From contig JADGJC010000019.1 in assembly GCA_027596075.1 (NCBI GenBank), positions 62,001 to 126,000 on the forward strand: 64,000 nucleotides of DNA. The letters are read 5' to 3'. Positions 1 through 11,624 of the stretch are shown here, piece by piece (position 1 is the stretch's first letter; each line of letters starts with the position of its first letter). Both the position numbers and the translations under genes were made by a program. The notes under the pieces were generated by a model that saw only the letters and a list, made by a program, of their open reading frames with translations, made no database searches and was not told the origin of the DNA. This DNA comes from Rhizophlyctis rosea. Lineage: Eukaryota; Chytridiomycota; Chytridiomycetes; Rhizophlyctidales; Rhizophlyctidaceae.

Positions 1-577
1 TGTTGGATACACTCGTTTTGTACTACCTTTGTTTTGTAAAATGTAGAACAGCATGTATAAATCGAGATCATCAATGTACCTATTGATCAGCATCTTTCGA
101 ACAGCCATGGATATGAACTATGTTACATGTCAATTTGCTAAAATCTCATTGTTAGAATATTTCTCTATGGACCAAATGCTTGTTACGCTCATGTATCACT
201 GATGAGATCTGTGCTCGGATCCACATTGCCTCCGGGTGGTGGTGCAATGTCAAGGCACAGCCATCTTGTGATACAGAACAAATGGGGCCAAATTGTGCCA
301 GTCAAAGGGCACGCCAAGGGCCTTCCACAAGGCGATCACATAAAAACAAGCCCACCCTGGGCTCTTCACCAAACATCCAGCACGAATATTGCAGAGACTT
401 GGCCGGTACAACACATTCGACATATTATCCATCTTAAAGTTTCTACAAATAAAGAATTCTTAGCGCCATTACGAGTATTGTCAACCGTCGCACCTTGGTT
501 ATCATTTATAAACGTCACAACTGATTCCACATTCCTTGCCTTGCCATCTTGAGCAACTCCCAAAACCACACACAACC
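1..577. other. No gene recognised at left edge
   Basis: Short open frames exist on both strands, but none has a recognisable domain, a convincing splice pattern or a neighbour that explains it. The last part is probably the promoter and 5' leader of the gene that starts at 578. Confidence 0.4.
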
Positions 578-1270
578 ATGCCGACAGCAACGCCAACATT
601 TTTTGGCTCGCTTCGAAAGAAGCTATCACCATCCTCCACACCAACACCATCACCTCCGACTCAACCCACCTACACTCCCCGCACAACGTCATTGCTTCCC
701 TCCGACGTCATCCCACTCTACCACCCAAAATCTCAATCGAAAAATGCGGTGCCGCGGGGACGGATATGCGCTGTCCGGGAGTTGAGTGGGAGAGCGGTCA
801 TTATCAGCGGGTGGGAGGATGAGGGGTTCGATGGCGGGATTATGGGAGACACCACCGTCAAAGGGGAGGAGTTGCAGATTGAGGGGACATTTGACGAGTT
901 CGTGGGGAGGTGGTGCGTAGGGTTCCTGGTCCTTGAAGAGGTGGTGGGCTATGAGGACGAGACAAAAGGAGGGAGCAGAATAGCGATCAACACGGCATGT
1001 GTCACATCTATTTTGCCAGATGTTGCATCTCAGGTTCCTGGATGCGTGGTGGTGGATTTTGGACCTGGACGGCGGAATGAAGTTCTTGCGCGGACGCGGA
1101 AGGGGGTGAGGAAAGTCCGTGTTTGTGGTGGCGGCGGGGGTGGTGGACTATTGGCGGCGCCGTCGGAGGAGGAGGAGGAGAAGCGGGTTCTGGTCAAGGT
1201 GAAAGGAATGACCATGGCGGAGATGTTATTGAAGGTTGAGCCGGTTGGATGGGAAGATGTTGGATTGTAG
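578..1270 (+). CDS. Uncharacterised 230-residue protein
   Basis: A single uninterrupted frame starts at the ATG at 578 in a good context (ACC before ATG) and ends with TAG at 1268-1270. The first 50 residues are rich in proline, serine and threonine and look disordered. The middle (about residues 55-165) has mixed hydrophobic and acidic composition, compatible with a small folded domain. It is followed by a run of seven glycines and a five-glutamate stretch. I do not recognise the family, and there is no signal peptide or membrane segment. It lies about 460 bases upstream of RAD2 on the same strand. An upstream in-frame TTG would extend it by 14 residues, but the ATG is the more likely start. 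Confidence 0.55.
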   Translation: MPTATPTFFGSLRKKLSPSSTPTPSPPTQPTYTPRTTSLLPSDVIPLYHPKSQSKNAVPRGRICAVRELSGRAVIISGWEDEGFDGGIMGDTTVKGEELQIEGTFDEFVGRWCVGFLVLEEVVGYEDETKGGSRIAINTACVTSILPDVASQVPGCVVVDFGPGRRNEVLARTRKGVRKVRVCGGGGGGGLLAAPSEEEEEKRVLVKVKGMTMAEMLLKVEPVGWEDVGL

Positions 1271-1732
1271 TGGTCGCAAGTTCGGAACGACCAGAGGACC
1301 TTTCTTATTTTCAATTTTATTGTAAACTAGTTCTGTAAATATTTTTTGTTCGGGCTTTCAAGGGCATGGCATATTTTGCCCACTTTTCATAGTACCCTGT
1401 ACAATATAATCAAGCGTTATGTCCAAAATAAGCTTCTAGTGGCACTTTCTTGCATTTTTACCGAAAGATATATTGTAACTGGTTGCAGTGGGCAGCGTGC
1501 AAAGACCCGTGGCTTGCAGTCAGATGACGTGGTATGGCGCAGCACCGCAGCAACTTCTCCCCACAATCCATTTGCCTCTCTCCCTTCCCCATGCATTTTC
1601 CCACACTAATCTGAAATCGTGGATCGCGCGCAGGTTGCACTGGTTGCCTAGCCATTCCCTTTGAACCAACCCGTACAACGCCTTTAACATCCCAACTGGT
1701 TACACCAGGCACCACCGGGTGTCACCCCAAAC

Positions 1733-4700
1733 ATGGGTGTAAAAGGCCTTTGGTCCTTGGTTGAACCCTGCGCCCGCCCCGTCCGCTTGGAAACCCTCAC
1801 AAATAAACGCCTGGCCGTCGATGCATCAATATGGCTACACCAATTCCTCAAAGCTATGCGGGACAAAGAAGGCAACGCACTCAAGGGAGCTCACATCGTC
1901 GGATTCTTCCGCCGAATATGCAAACTCATCTTCTATGGCGTGAAACCGGTGTTTGTGTTCGACGGTGCCACGCCGACGATGAAGAAGTTGGCTATTACGG
2001 AAAGGAGGAAGAGGAAGGCGGGAAAGGAGAAAAGCTTGAAGAGGACTGCGGAGAAGATCTTGAGTGCGCAGTTGAAGATGAGAGCTCTCAAAGAGGTTGC
2101 GGACGCGGCTGGTCTGGCTTCGGAAAGGTGGTAGTTGGCTTGCAAACAGTGATAGTAGAATTGATCTAACAGCATCGATAGATCGGTATCAATGCCGAAA
2201 AACATCTCGGTTCAGCGATCTGATGCAATCACAGAGCTACCGCAGGATGCAGTATATATAGATGATCTGACTGCGTTGATTAGAAGCGGATCCAACTCAA
2301 GGGCCAATTCTGCTTCACCTGAGAAGAACATCTCACCACCAAAGAATGTCGTTAAAAGGAAGCGGGACGAGTACGAGCTGCCTGAAGGAGTGGATGAGAG
2401 CGCAATTGACGCCGCCCTTCACGACCCACGTCTCGTCTCCGAGCAGGAACTGCGCGATTTCATCAGCGACCACAAATCCTCCATTAACATCGACTCCCAC
2501 GCATTCACTCAGCTGCCGATAGAAACACAACATTCCATCATTCTGGATCAAAAGAACAAATCCCGCCAATCTTCTTACAAACGCCTCGAAGCAATGGTCC
2601 GTGCCGCTCCTACCGCCCAGGATTTCTCAAAATTGCAGATCAAAAATCTGGTGCAGAGAAATTACTACACGGAGCGGTTGGCGAATTTTAGAGGGTCGGC
2701 GGGAGGGGTGGAGAAAGATAATGGGGGAAAAAAGAAGAAAAAGAAGGAGATGGGAATCCGGGTGGCGAGCGAGAGGAACCGAGAGTATGTGTTGGTGAAG
2801 AATGATGATACTGTTGGCGGCGGGTGGTCGTTTAAGGCGAATGCTGTCACGCAGAAGGTGGTAGATAAGGTCGCGGGCGGTGGTGGTGGGTTTGCAATCA
2901 AGACGGGGCAGGTCATCGATTTGGAGGAGGATTCACCGGTCAAAAAACCATCGTCCGGAACGAAGACCGTGAAGGTGGATGACGACTCATCGTCGTCTGC
3001 GGGGGAAGATGAGGAAGACGAGTTCGAAGACATCCCCGGTGCTTCGACAGAAAAGCGAGAAGAGCTGCTGGAAGATGTGCTGCTGGACGAATTGCCCGAT
3101 ATATCCATGGAGAGGCCAAATGAGGAAGCTTCCACTCGGGGCGTACTCACAGAGTTAACACATTGGAATGGTATCCCCAGCCTCTCGCTTCCAGACTCCA
3201 ACCTCCCGATTCCAGTCTCCGACTACGATTTCGATGGCGACATGGGAAGCGACATGCAACCGGAAATCGGAAGTCCCGAAAGGTTCAACGATTCTCCGGT
3301 AATTTCAGCGTGGGACGATTGGGAGAACCCACCATGGGAATACCAGCGGCAGGATGACGTACCAATAGCTATGGAAACATCCGCCTATGTGGCCGACGAA
3401 GAGAGCATTGAAGCGGTCATGAAGAGATTCGAAGACCTCGAAAACGCCCAAACAAACGATATACGACCAATGGACTCATTCCCGCAAACCGACGAAAACC
3501 TTCCTCCCCCACCACCCGCCTCACCCGACCTTGCCGCCCGCGGATCGTCCGCGGACATCTCGTACAACCCCCCATCCGAAAGGGAACTCCTTGATTGGTG
3601 GGTACAATTTGAAACGCCGCCGGCAATGAAGGAAGAGTTTCCTGACGATGAGTGGTTTGAGATGATGAGGCGCGCGGTGCACGAATGGGGTTTCGAGGAG
3701 TGTGTTGATCAGGCTGAGGGGGCGAGGAGGCGGATGGGCAAGTGTGAAGAGGGGAGTGGGAGGGCGATTGCGTTGGGGTTTTACGTGAGGTTTTTGGAGG
3801 TGGTTGGGAAGTGGAAGGCGAATAGGCTTTTGGATGGGGCGGATGGTGCGGTTGATGGTGGGGTTGGTGGTGGGATTGGTGGTGGTGGTATCGAGGAGGG
3901 GAATGGGAATGTGAGCTTTCGGGTTGATGGAAGTTCATGGGCTATTCCAGGTGACCGGGAAGTTGGGGGTAATGGAGAAGGATGGGGAAGTCGAGGGGGG
4001 TGGGGAGGGGGGATGGGATGGGTAGAGGAGCAGGCTGTGATTGCAGACGGTGCGAGCGTTACGCCACCGGGATTGCGGCTCAAAAGGAGAAGTCAGGTTG
4101 ACGAGTCGACGAAAGAGGCGGATCCAGATGTAGCAATTGTGGCGGAAGCTCCTTCAAATGGAGACCTTTCAATGGCAGATGCGGACGCGAATGAGACTAC
4201 GTTGCGGGATGCGAATGCACGACGCGGGACACCACCACCTGTCGCGCCTAGTATCCCGATCAAGACGTCGCCAATTAAGCTTCTATCGTTGCCTGATAAG
4301 CCCTTGGAAATGACGTCTCCGTCGCCGCGTAAGGCTATTGATGTGGGGCGGTTGTTGGTTTTCGAGGATGATGAGGTGGATGACGATGACCAGGAGGACG
4401 ATACGGGCAACGGCGTGGGAGCGGATACGGCGGCGACTTTGATTGGCGGGGAAGAGGTGGTGGCGATCGAGAGCGAGAATGATGATGTGTGGGAGGAGGT
4501 CGAAGGTCAGGAAGCGGATAATGAAGTCCCGGCCGCTGGTGAGCAAATGGACAAGGAAAATGCGGAACATGGGCGTTTCAGTTCGTTGGAGATGCCAGTG
4601 ATATCGCTCGGGAGTCTCCAACCCCACATAGATGCCGTGCTGGCAGAAGATGCTGCAAGGAGCAGGATCCTGCTTGGGAGTCTGCAACCCCACATAGATG

Positions 4701-6671
4701 CCGTGCTGGCAGAAGATGCTGCAAGGAATAGGATCGTGGATGGGAGTGTGGCAGGATATTTTAATGGCGACTCACTGCATGGTGTGGGAGGCTTGACTGG
4801 ATCGTTTTCTTCGGAGTTGAATGTCGAGTGGTTGAAGGAAGTTACTGACGAGGGGACGTTGCACGACGTTACGGAAGATTCTACATTGGCGGACATGGTC
4901 GGTGCGGTTCAACAAAATGGCCAGAACAAGGCTAGCGGTTTGGAATTTGAGGAAGACGAGGATGAAGTGATGGACGATCTCATTCTGGCTGGTGAAAGCG
5001 GACAAAGGAGCGACGAAGAAGGCCGACCGAGAAGCGCTGCGGTCATTCCGACCCCGGAAGGAGCTTCAAGTCATATCAAAATTACTGGTCAAGCAGTCGT
5101 GGCAACGGCGGAGGAAGTCATGGACGATGCGGATGAAGGACCGGTCACACCTCCTGGATTGATTGACCTTCCGCCAATTGGGACGATCAACTCGGTCCTC
5201 ACCGATGATATGGATATACCCGACATTATACCAACCACCGAAGAAATCGATTTCGATCAGCTCCACAACATTGAAGGAGAAGGCGAAGTAGAGCCAGACT
5301 CTGACGACGATGAAGAAAAGGTGGACGTCCCGACAGCACTCGACACCGAGGTCAACGAATACGCGCGGTTCGTCTCCACGCTCTCTTCGCACCGCTCAAT
5401 CGCCTCAGCTACAGAGCGCCTTGAACAAGAAATGGTTGCCCTCAACGCCCAGAAACGCAAAGAGATGCGTGACGCCAGCGACATTACCCAATCCATGATC
5501 AACGAAACGCAAGAACTCCTCCGTCTCTTCGGCCTCCCTTACATCGTCGCCCCAATGGAAGCCGAATCCCAATGCGCCTTCCTCGCCGCCGAAAACCTCG
5601 TCGACGGCATCGTGACGGACGATTCGGACGTCTTCCTCTTTGGCGGCAAGAACGTGTATCGCAACATGTTTAATCAACAGCGATATGTGGAGCAGTATGA
5701 AATGAAGACTTTGGAGGAGCGGCTTGGGTTGGGGAGGGAGCGGATGGTTGCGTTGGCGTATTTGTTGGGGAGTGATTATACGGAGGGGGTTGGAGGTGTT
5801 GGACCGGTGGGTGCGATGGAGGTTTTGGATGAGTTTGGGGGCGGGGAGGTTGAGGCGGGGGATGGGGAGGGGTTGGCCGAGGTTTTGGGGAGGTTTAGGG
5901 AGTGGTGGGGGGAGGTTTGGAGGGAGGGGGCTCTGGAGGGAGGGAAGAGGAAGGGGGAGTCGCCGGTTAGGAGGAAGATGGTGAGTCAACTTCGTTGCCA
6001 AAATTTCCCGCTGCCTTTTGTTAGGTCATTTGAGACACTGTTTGCTCATGCATGATACATGTCCATTTCAGCGTAAACTCCTCCTCCAACTCCCCAACCC
6101 CCCACCCGCAACCTTCCCAGACCCACGCGTCCGCGACGCCTACCTTCACCCCCAACTAGACACCAACAACAAACCCATGACGTGGGGCGTGCCCGACCTC
6201 AACGGCATCCGGGACTTCATGGAAGACAAGCTCGGATGGGGACAGGGACAGGTGGATGAAGTTGTTGTGCCTGTTGTGAAGGAGATGGAAAAGAGGGAGA
6301 AGGAAGGGGCGCAGGTTACGCTTGAGAGGTTCTTTGAGACGAAGGCGGGTGGGAAGGCGAAGATTGGGAGTGAGAGGGTGGAGAGAGTTGTTGGGAAGTG
6401 GATTGGGGGGAGGGGGGACGAGGGCAGCTCGAGGGAGGGGAGTGAGGAGGAGAGTGGGACGGGAAGTGAGGGTGGGGTTGGGATTGGAAGGAAGAGTGCC
6501 GGTGTTAAGAAAGGGAGGGGTGGGAAGGGTGGTCGGGGTGGGAGGGGGAGGAAGGGTGGGAAAGGATGCGATGTGTGCAGCGTCTTGATGGGGCGTGTCA
6601 GCAGCTCAATTTGGCATGCAAAGGAAGTTCAATGTACAAAAGTTAGTGTGGTACGTGTTGCAGTTTGTTAG
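1733..6671 (+). CDS. RAD2: RAD2/XPG structure-specific DNA endonuclease
   Basis: This is the 3' flap/bubble nuclease of nucleotide excision repair, acting in the nucleus with TFIIH. Three exons with matching phases: 1733-2127, 2182-5980 and 6072-6671, giving about 1,597 residues. The N-terminal XPG domain begins MGVKGLWSLVEP and includes the VDASIWLHQF and KPVFVFDG motifs. The internal XPG-I domain is near residues 1240-1340, with PYIVAPMEAESQC, VDGIVTDDSDVFLFGG and the helix-hairpin-helix segment LLGSDYTEGVGGVGPV; the acidic metal-binding residues are present. The third exon carries WGVPDLNGIRDFM, typical of Rad2, and the sequence QVTLERFF, a good PCNA-binding box. The family usually has 1,000-1,200 residues; the excess lies in a very acidic spacer between the two catalytic halves. 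The C-terminus is glycine/lysine/arginine rich. The second exon could instead begin at 2173, adding three residues. Confidence 0.93.
4610..4741 (+). repeat. 66-bp in-frame tandem duplication inside RAD2
   Basis: Two adjacent near-identical 66-base units, 4610-4675 and 4676-4741, each encode the peptide core LGSLQPHIDAVLAEDAAR. They differ at only a few bases, so the duplication looks recent. The unit length is a multiple of three and keeps the reading frame. It sits in the acidic spacer, away from both catalytic halves. Confidence 0.95.
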
Positions 6672-8881
6672 GTTTATCGAGGGTTCGTGCAAAGATTGCT
6701 GTTTGTAGTATACAGTGTTTAGCTGTTTATTGTCGATGCTTTTTTTCTCTTGATGTAAAAACGATAATTCTGTGTTGCGTTCCTTTCGATTGCCGATGGC
6801 GCGGCCCTCCGGTATGGGTAATCGGTGCGTCTTGCTTTCAGGATGAAATGGTATCCTTCACGACAACCCATATCAGCATTTTGTCTGGTGTCTCATTGTA
6901 CGGCAGTGTGTCAGAACGGGCTACAGCATTGAAGCTCACTTTTTGTTCCGCAGAAGCGATTGCATTACGTCTGCGCCTCGTATTGGGTAGTTTTTTTTAA
7001 CATCATTCCCATTCCAAGAATTTGGTGCGAAATTGTACGTGTACATACATCATCTCATCTCCTTCATATTTTAGCATTATTGACGAGCCATATGGTGTTA
7101 CAATATACAAACGTATGTATATCAGCAATCGCGCCCATGAGGCCCACTCCATAAAGTACATGAGCCGCCTTCATACGTTGATATCCAACAAAAACATAAT
7201 CACGACACAGACATTTCGAAGCAGTCACCAGTATCAATCACAAGATTCACAACCATGATAAGCTCTGTTAGGGGTTCGAACCCTGCCGCTACACTCCCCA
7301 AAGGAAGCAAGCGTCCACCAAAAGGCCAGAGCGGAAAAAAAAAGTTTTGAAACGGACGACGCCGTTTCTTGAGGATCACTGTCCGCATCACCTTTACCAA
7401 AGGGGAGGTGGTGAAAGTCCTTCGTGTGCACCGGCTTACACACGAACTATTCCACCCGATAGAAGACTGAAAAGTGCGCGGGCTCACACTTCCCAATCCC
7501 CTACCAGCTACCTCCAGAGCCAGGATGGTGATGGAAGCTCTGTGTGCACGGGCTTACACACATTGCTCCACCCGACAGAAACTGAAAGTGCGCGGGCTCA
7601 CACTCCCAGTCCCCATCAGCTACCACCCCTTCTGGCTCTGCTCCTCTGATATTAGTGACGAAGACTCACCTCTGAAGTTGTTGGTTCACACCCCACATGC
7701 AGAGAGCTGCGGTTTTCCCGGAGGAGGTCAGTCCTCCGGGTCGAGCTACCGTCGCCATGTCACCCCACCGTAAAAAAAGGCTCCCGGTGTTCACACGGAT
7801 CCCAGGTATGACACTCAATCCGAAGAAAGCGTATCTCTTAGGGACACTTGTGAAGATGGGGGCAGCCCGTAATACACAGGCATCGGTGTTTTGTTGGGAA
7901 GAGGGGTACAAATCCCTCAGGCACCGCCGCCAATGCTTCAAAGCGATTCCAAGTTTGCCACTCAGTTAAGCGTGAACGTTATGGAAGCTCCTTGAAACAC
8001 GACGCCGTGGAACGGATCGGAGGCCAGGCAAACCACGTATGTGAGAATGAAGATCGTGCATGGGGAATTGTGCGAGACAACGAAAATGAAACGACATGCA
8101 AGGGGGGGTACTGGTATTTATCACAATTGCGACCCTGGCGAAAATCCCGCGCCACGGTGGCTTTTGGTGGCTGGCGACGTGGCGTGAGGGAGCATGGGAG
8201 GGCGCAGCTTGCGCGTTCGGTTGTGATTGCAAACTTTGCAAGCCGAAATCGAGCTATTCCTCAAGCGCAGTATACCCCTCACGGCACGAACACCCGGACC
8301 CCACCCCTCCTTCTCAAGTACGCCGCCACAATCTGTGGACGGTGGACCCGAAGCCATTGCTGCTTAATCTCGCCCCAACTTGTCCCAACTTCCGCGTGAC
8401 CCGAGTGGGGGCGAATGCCTTAGTATGTTGGGCAGGTTTGGAGTTGCATGTGCGGGCCGAGGACTGCGGGTCCTTTTGAATGGTGTGGGATGAATGTGTC
8501 GTCGAAGGGGTTGCAGAAGCCGGTGAGTTCGAGGTATTGTCTGATGAAGGTTGTGGGAGACATGGATGCGAGAAGCAATGTTGTTTGTATTTGGAAAGAG
8601 CGATGTGTTGGTGGCGAGAGAGCAGGGTGAATCTTGCGATGGGAGAGCTTTTGCAGTGATGAAAGCGCAGGAATGGCCATAGGGAAAGGAAGGGCGTGAA
8701 GAGTGTGTGAAAGTTGAGAACAGTTTTGGAAAACTCAAAATGAATTCATGAATCGGTGATGGCATCATCAAGCCATAAGCCACATTCACGCCCCCATGAA
8801 ATATGCAAAAAAAACAAAAAGAAGATATCATTGTCATTCTTTATATTTCCCGTCAAAAACCACAATTTCATCCTCAATGAA
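6672..8881. other. Gene-free region between RAD2 and the Rho gene
   Basis: About 2.2 kb with no recognisable protein gene. It contains the tandem repeat pair at 7424-7629 and a pol III B-box-like sequence (GGTTCGAACC) near 7270. Open frames of 70-157 codons occur on both strands, but they overlap each other and have no domain or splice support. Confidence 0.5.
7424..7629. repeat. Degenerate tandem repeat, about 90-bp units spaced 118 bp
   Basis: Copy 1 (7424-7515) and copy 2 (7542-7629) share the same order of blocks. First comes a GTGTGCAC..GGCTTACACAC block, then TCCACCCGA.AGAA, then GTGCGCGGGCTCACAC, then a pyrimidine-rich tail ending near CAGCTACC. The two GC-rich blocks alternate A-B-A-B at 7424, 7474, 7542 and 7588, and each begins with GTG and ends with CAC. 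Small insertions between copies break any shared reading frame, so this is probably non-coding. Confidence 0.8.
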
Positions 8882-10498
8882 TTACAAAACACAACACCTA
8901 TCACCCCCCTTCCGACCCCACTTCCTCCTCCTCCCTTTCGGCGCCATCGCCAACCGCGCCGCAGCTTCAACAGCCTCGGCAACTCCAATACCCGTCTTGG
9001 CGGAACATTCGACGTAACGAGCCGCATTGATGGAGTCTGCGAGTGCCATGCCCTGGTGTTTTGTGGAAGGTGTGGTTAGGGAAATTGGTGGTCGTTGCCT
9101 GCTGATGTCCCGGGAGATCGGGGATAGGCGGTGCAAAGATCTTTACCTCCTTCTTCTGAATGACTTTATGCTGACGCGAGTAATTGTCTCTCAGATCTGC
9201 TTTCAGACCGACGAGGAGGATTGGGATGTGTGGTGCGTGATGTCTTAGTTCTGGTATCCACTGGATATGGAAGGAGGTACAGTAATACTTCGTCAATCAC
9301 TTGGCGCAAGGGCGAGGAGCGAGAAGGGAACAACCATAGTTCCACTCATTACCTGGCTGACGACATTATCGAGCGAGTCTCTGCACTCGATGGAAAAGCA
9401 GACCATGAAGACGTCGGCATCTAATGGATGATGGAAAGTTTGAGAAGCAATTAGATTATGTTCCATGATTTGAATGGCGGGGTAGTGCGATGTGTTTCAT
9501 CTGCATACCATTGTAAGATAAGGGACGGAGACGGGAGTATTCTTCCTGTTGAATAGAGTTTCGCAACATAAGAATCACAATGGTTTATCTCATGGCGGAT
9601 GAACTTTAAGTCGTTCAACTCACTTGTCCAGCGGTATCCCACAATGCTGTGAATAGGGGATGAAAGGATAAATGACATGCTCCAATGGGATGTTAACGAA
9701 CATCAGCATTATTGCACTCACCAAGCTCCATAGGGCTTCCATCCAATTGCATGCCCACCACAGTATTCTGAAATACTGTCGGTACGTATTCCTAATCGCG
9801 AATGATGATCAGAGCCATGCATTAGCCCATGCTACACCGAGGCAAAACAATCCATGCCGTCCCCATCTTCTCCTCCCTCTTTCCCAAAAACTCACCTGCA
9901 AAAACATCCCCTCAGCATACCACCCCAACATACTTGTCTTCCCCGTCGCCCCATCCCCAACACACACCACCTTCCGCCTCTTCACAGCCTTCGTCATCGC
10001 AGCTCCATCACACCACGTGTCGGCATTCCCATTCGTCAGCGTCACGACGGAGGCTGCACGGTGGCGTGTTAGCGTGCGTGTTGTGGATGTTGTGTTGGGG
10101 GATTTGGTGGGTGGGGTGGTGGGTCGTTTGGTGGGGAATGGGAAGACGGTGGGGGGCGTGGGTGTGGGTGTGGGTGTTCTGGAGCGGGGGCAGCGTGGGT
10201 GGGGTTTGGAGGGAGTGGGACGGGCTGTTGTTTTGGTGGTGGATGGTGTTGATGGTTGTGTTCGAAATATGGAGTGGGGTGGTGTGTCCGTGTCGTCTTC
10301 GTACAGTGTTTCGCGTGAGAAGGATGTTGGGGGTGGTGATGAAAGTAGTGGTGGGGTGTGGTAACGGGAGCGGGACCGTGACTGTGATTGGGGATTCTTT
10401 TTGGCTCGCGGAGTTTGCTGATGGTGATATGGTTGGTGGACTGCGTGTGGGTGGTAGTCGCCTTTGTGAAAGTGTGAGTGCTGTGTGGAAGTAGTCAT
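8882..10498 (-). CDS. Rho-family small GTPase with long N-terminal extension
   Basis: Membrane-anchored GTP switch of the Rho family. Seven exons on the minus strand, all phases consistent: 10498-9896, 9791-9722, 9646-9624 (23 bp), 9545-9509 (37 bp), 9420-9353, 9260-9147 and 9052-8882. Motifs in order: P-loop GDGATGKTS, switch [10 protein letters not shown], switch [19 protein letters not shown]4 [11 protein letters not shown] (T/NKxD replaced by LKAD), G5 ECSAKTG and the prenylation box CCVL. From the first ATG it has 360 residues, with about 165 preceding residues rich in Pro/Ser/Thr/Arg. An internal methionine (MTKAVKRRK) would give a standard 194-residue Rho protein, so the true start is open. 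The segment between DLRDN and EGMALAD is shorter than the usual Rho insert helix. Fungal Rho4 is a possible relative, but I cannot settle the subfamily. Confidence 0.9.
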
Positions 10499-11545
10499 TA
10501 TCTTTGTTATGCTTCTGGTCAGGCTAGTCAGCTCTGTCTACATGGGTGGGATATTGATGAAAATGATGATAATGATGATGATGACGGCGAATAGTCTATT
10601 TGGGTTTTATGGGGTGAAGTTTGCGCAGCTGGGATTGGGTGATAACGATAGCGGAACACGATCCCAGGAGTGAGGCGGCGGATATTCATTGCTTGCCATG
10701 CTTGGGTAAGCATAGCACCAGCCCGGGCCAAAAGGACGCGTCTGTGAGTCGTGGTGATGGGTAAACAATTCCACGTAGCGTTTTACATCTACTCCAACCC
10801 CTTGTGACATCGAACGAAGGGAGATATTTGCGCATTGACAAATCGTGTCCGGCACGCCGATACTCTGTATTCACAGATATGGATTCAGTTCATTCATGCC
10901 GCTTTCGCATTTCAGTTGAATACTCTGACGGGGTGCCCAGATGCACAGTCTCGGCCACTCAGCAAATGGAAAAAGAACGTCCATTTATCACCTCCGCAAC
11001 CAACCATCCGATCGCACCGATCAGGTGCCAAGCCCCCCGACTTGGACATCCCAACGGATATCAATTTTAATCTCACCCTTTAGACCAGTATTCAGTATTT
11101 CTGCTGACGGGAACCCCAAAACCATGACCATCTCCCCACAGCTCCATGCGCATCCCACCTGCCTCCTTCTTCAAAAAGCATGGAGACAGCATTCGTCGCC
11201 CTGACTCGCCACCAAAGAAGAAGGGTACTAGTTCATGCAAATGGGAGGATGACAATGTGGAGGTGTGGAAGAGCAAGCGGGGTGGGAAGAAGAGATTGAG
11301 AACACCTGGTATGCACATGTACCATTTGTTCGCTATCTATCTCCGCAGACACTCGAGTCTGTAAAATAAGTATCTGATTGAAGCGTGTTTCCGCTCTCAT
11401 GACTGACCTGAAAGCAATACTTTCCAAAACTAGCCAAACCACCCACACCACACCACCCATCACCACACGCATCCCTCTTCATCCATCCAGTAGGTGCCGA
11501 CCCACCTCACCGCGCAAAATCCTCCCATCCATACGAAATTGAACC
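10499..11545. other. Intergenic region, no gene recognised
   Basis: It holds the upstream region of the minus-strand Rho gene and the approach to the plus-strand reading frame beyond. Only short overlapping frames are present, without domains. Confidence 0.4.
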
Positions 11546-11624
11546 ATGGCATTCCCACCCTCTCCATCTCCGCCCAACCCACTCCCCACCACCACCGCTT
11601 CCGCATACCCATCCACCAGAAGAC

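Noticed and set aside
7255..7335. Possible minus-strand tRNA with B-box GGTTCGAACC
   Set aside because: Acceptor-like ends pair over 6 bp at a tRNA-like length of 72, but the D arm and a 7-base anticodon loop cannot be formed and the T stem has a mismatch.
9672..10494. Long plus-strand frames opposite the Rho gene
   Set aside because: Antisense shadows of the Rho N-terminal extension; the minus-strand exon chain is phase consistent and carries the GTPase motifs.
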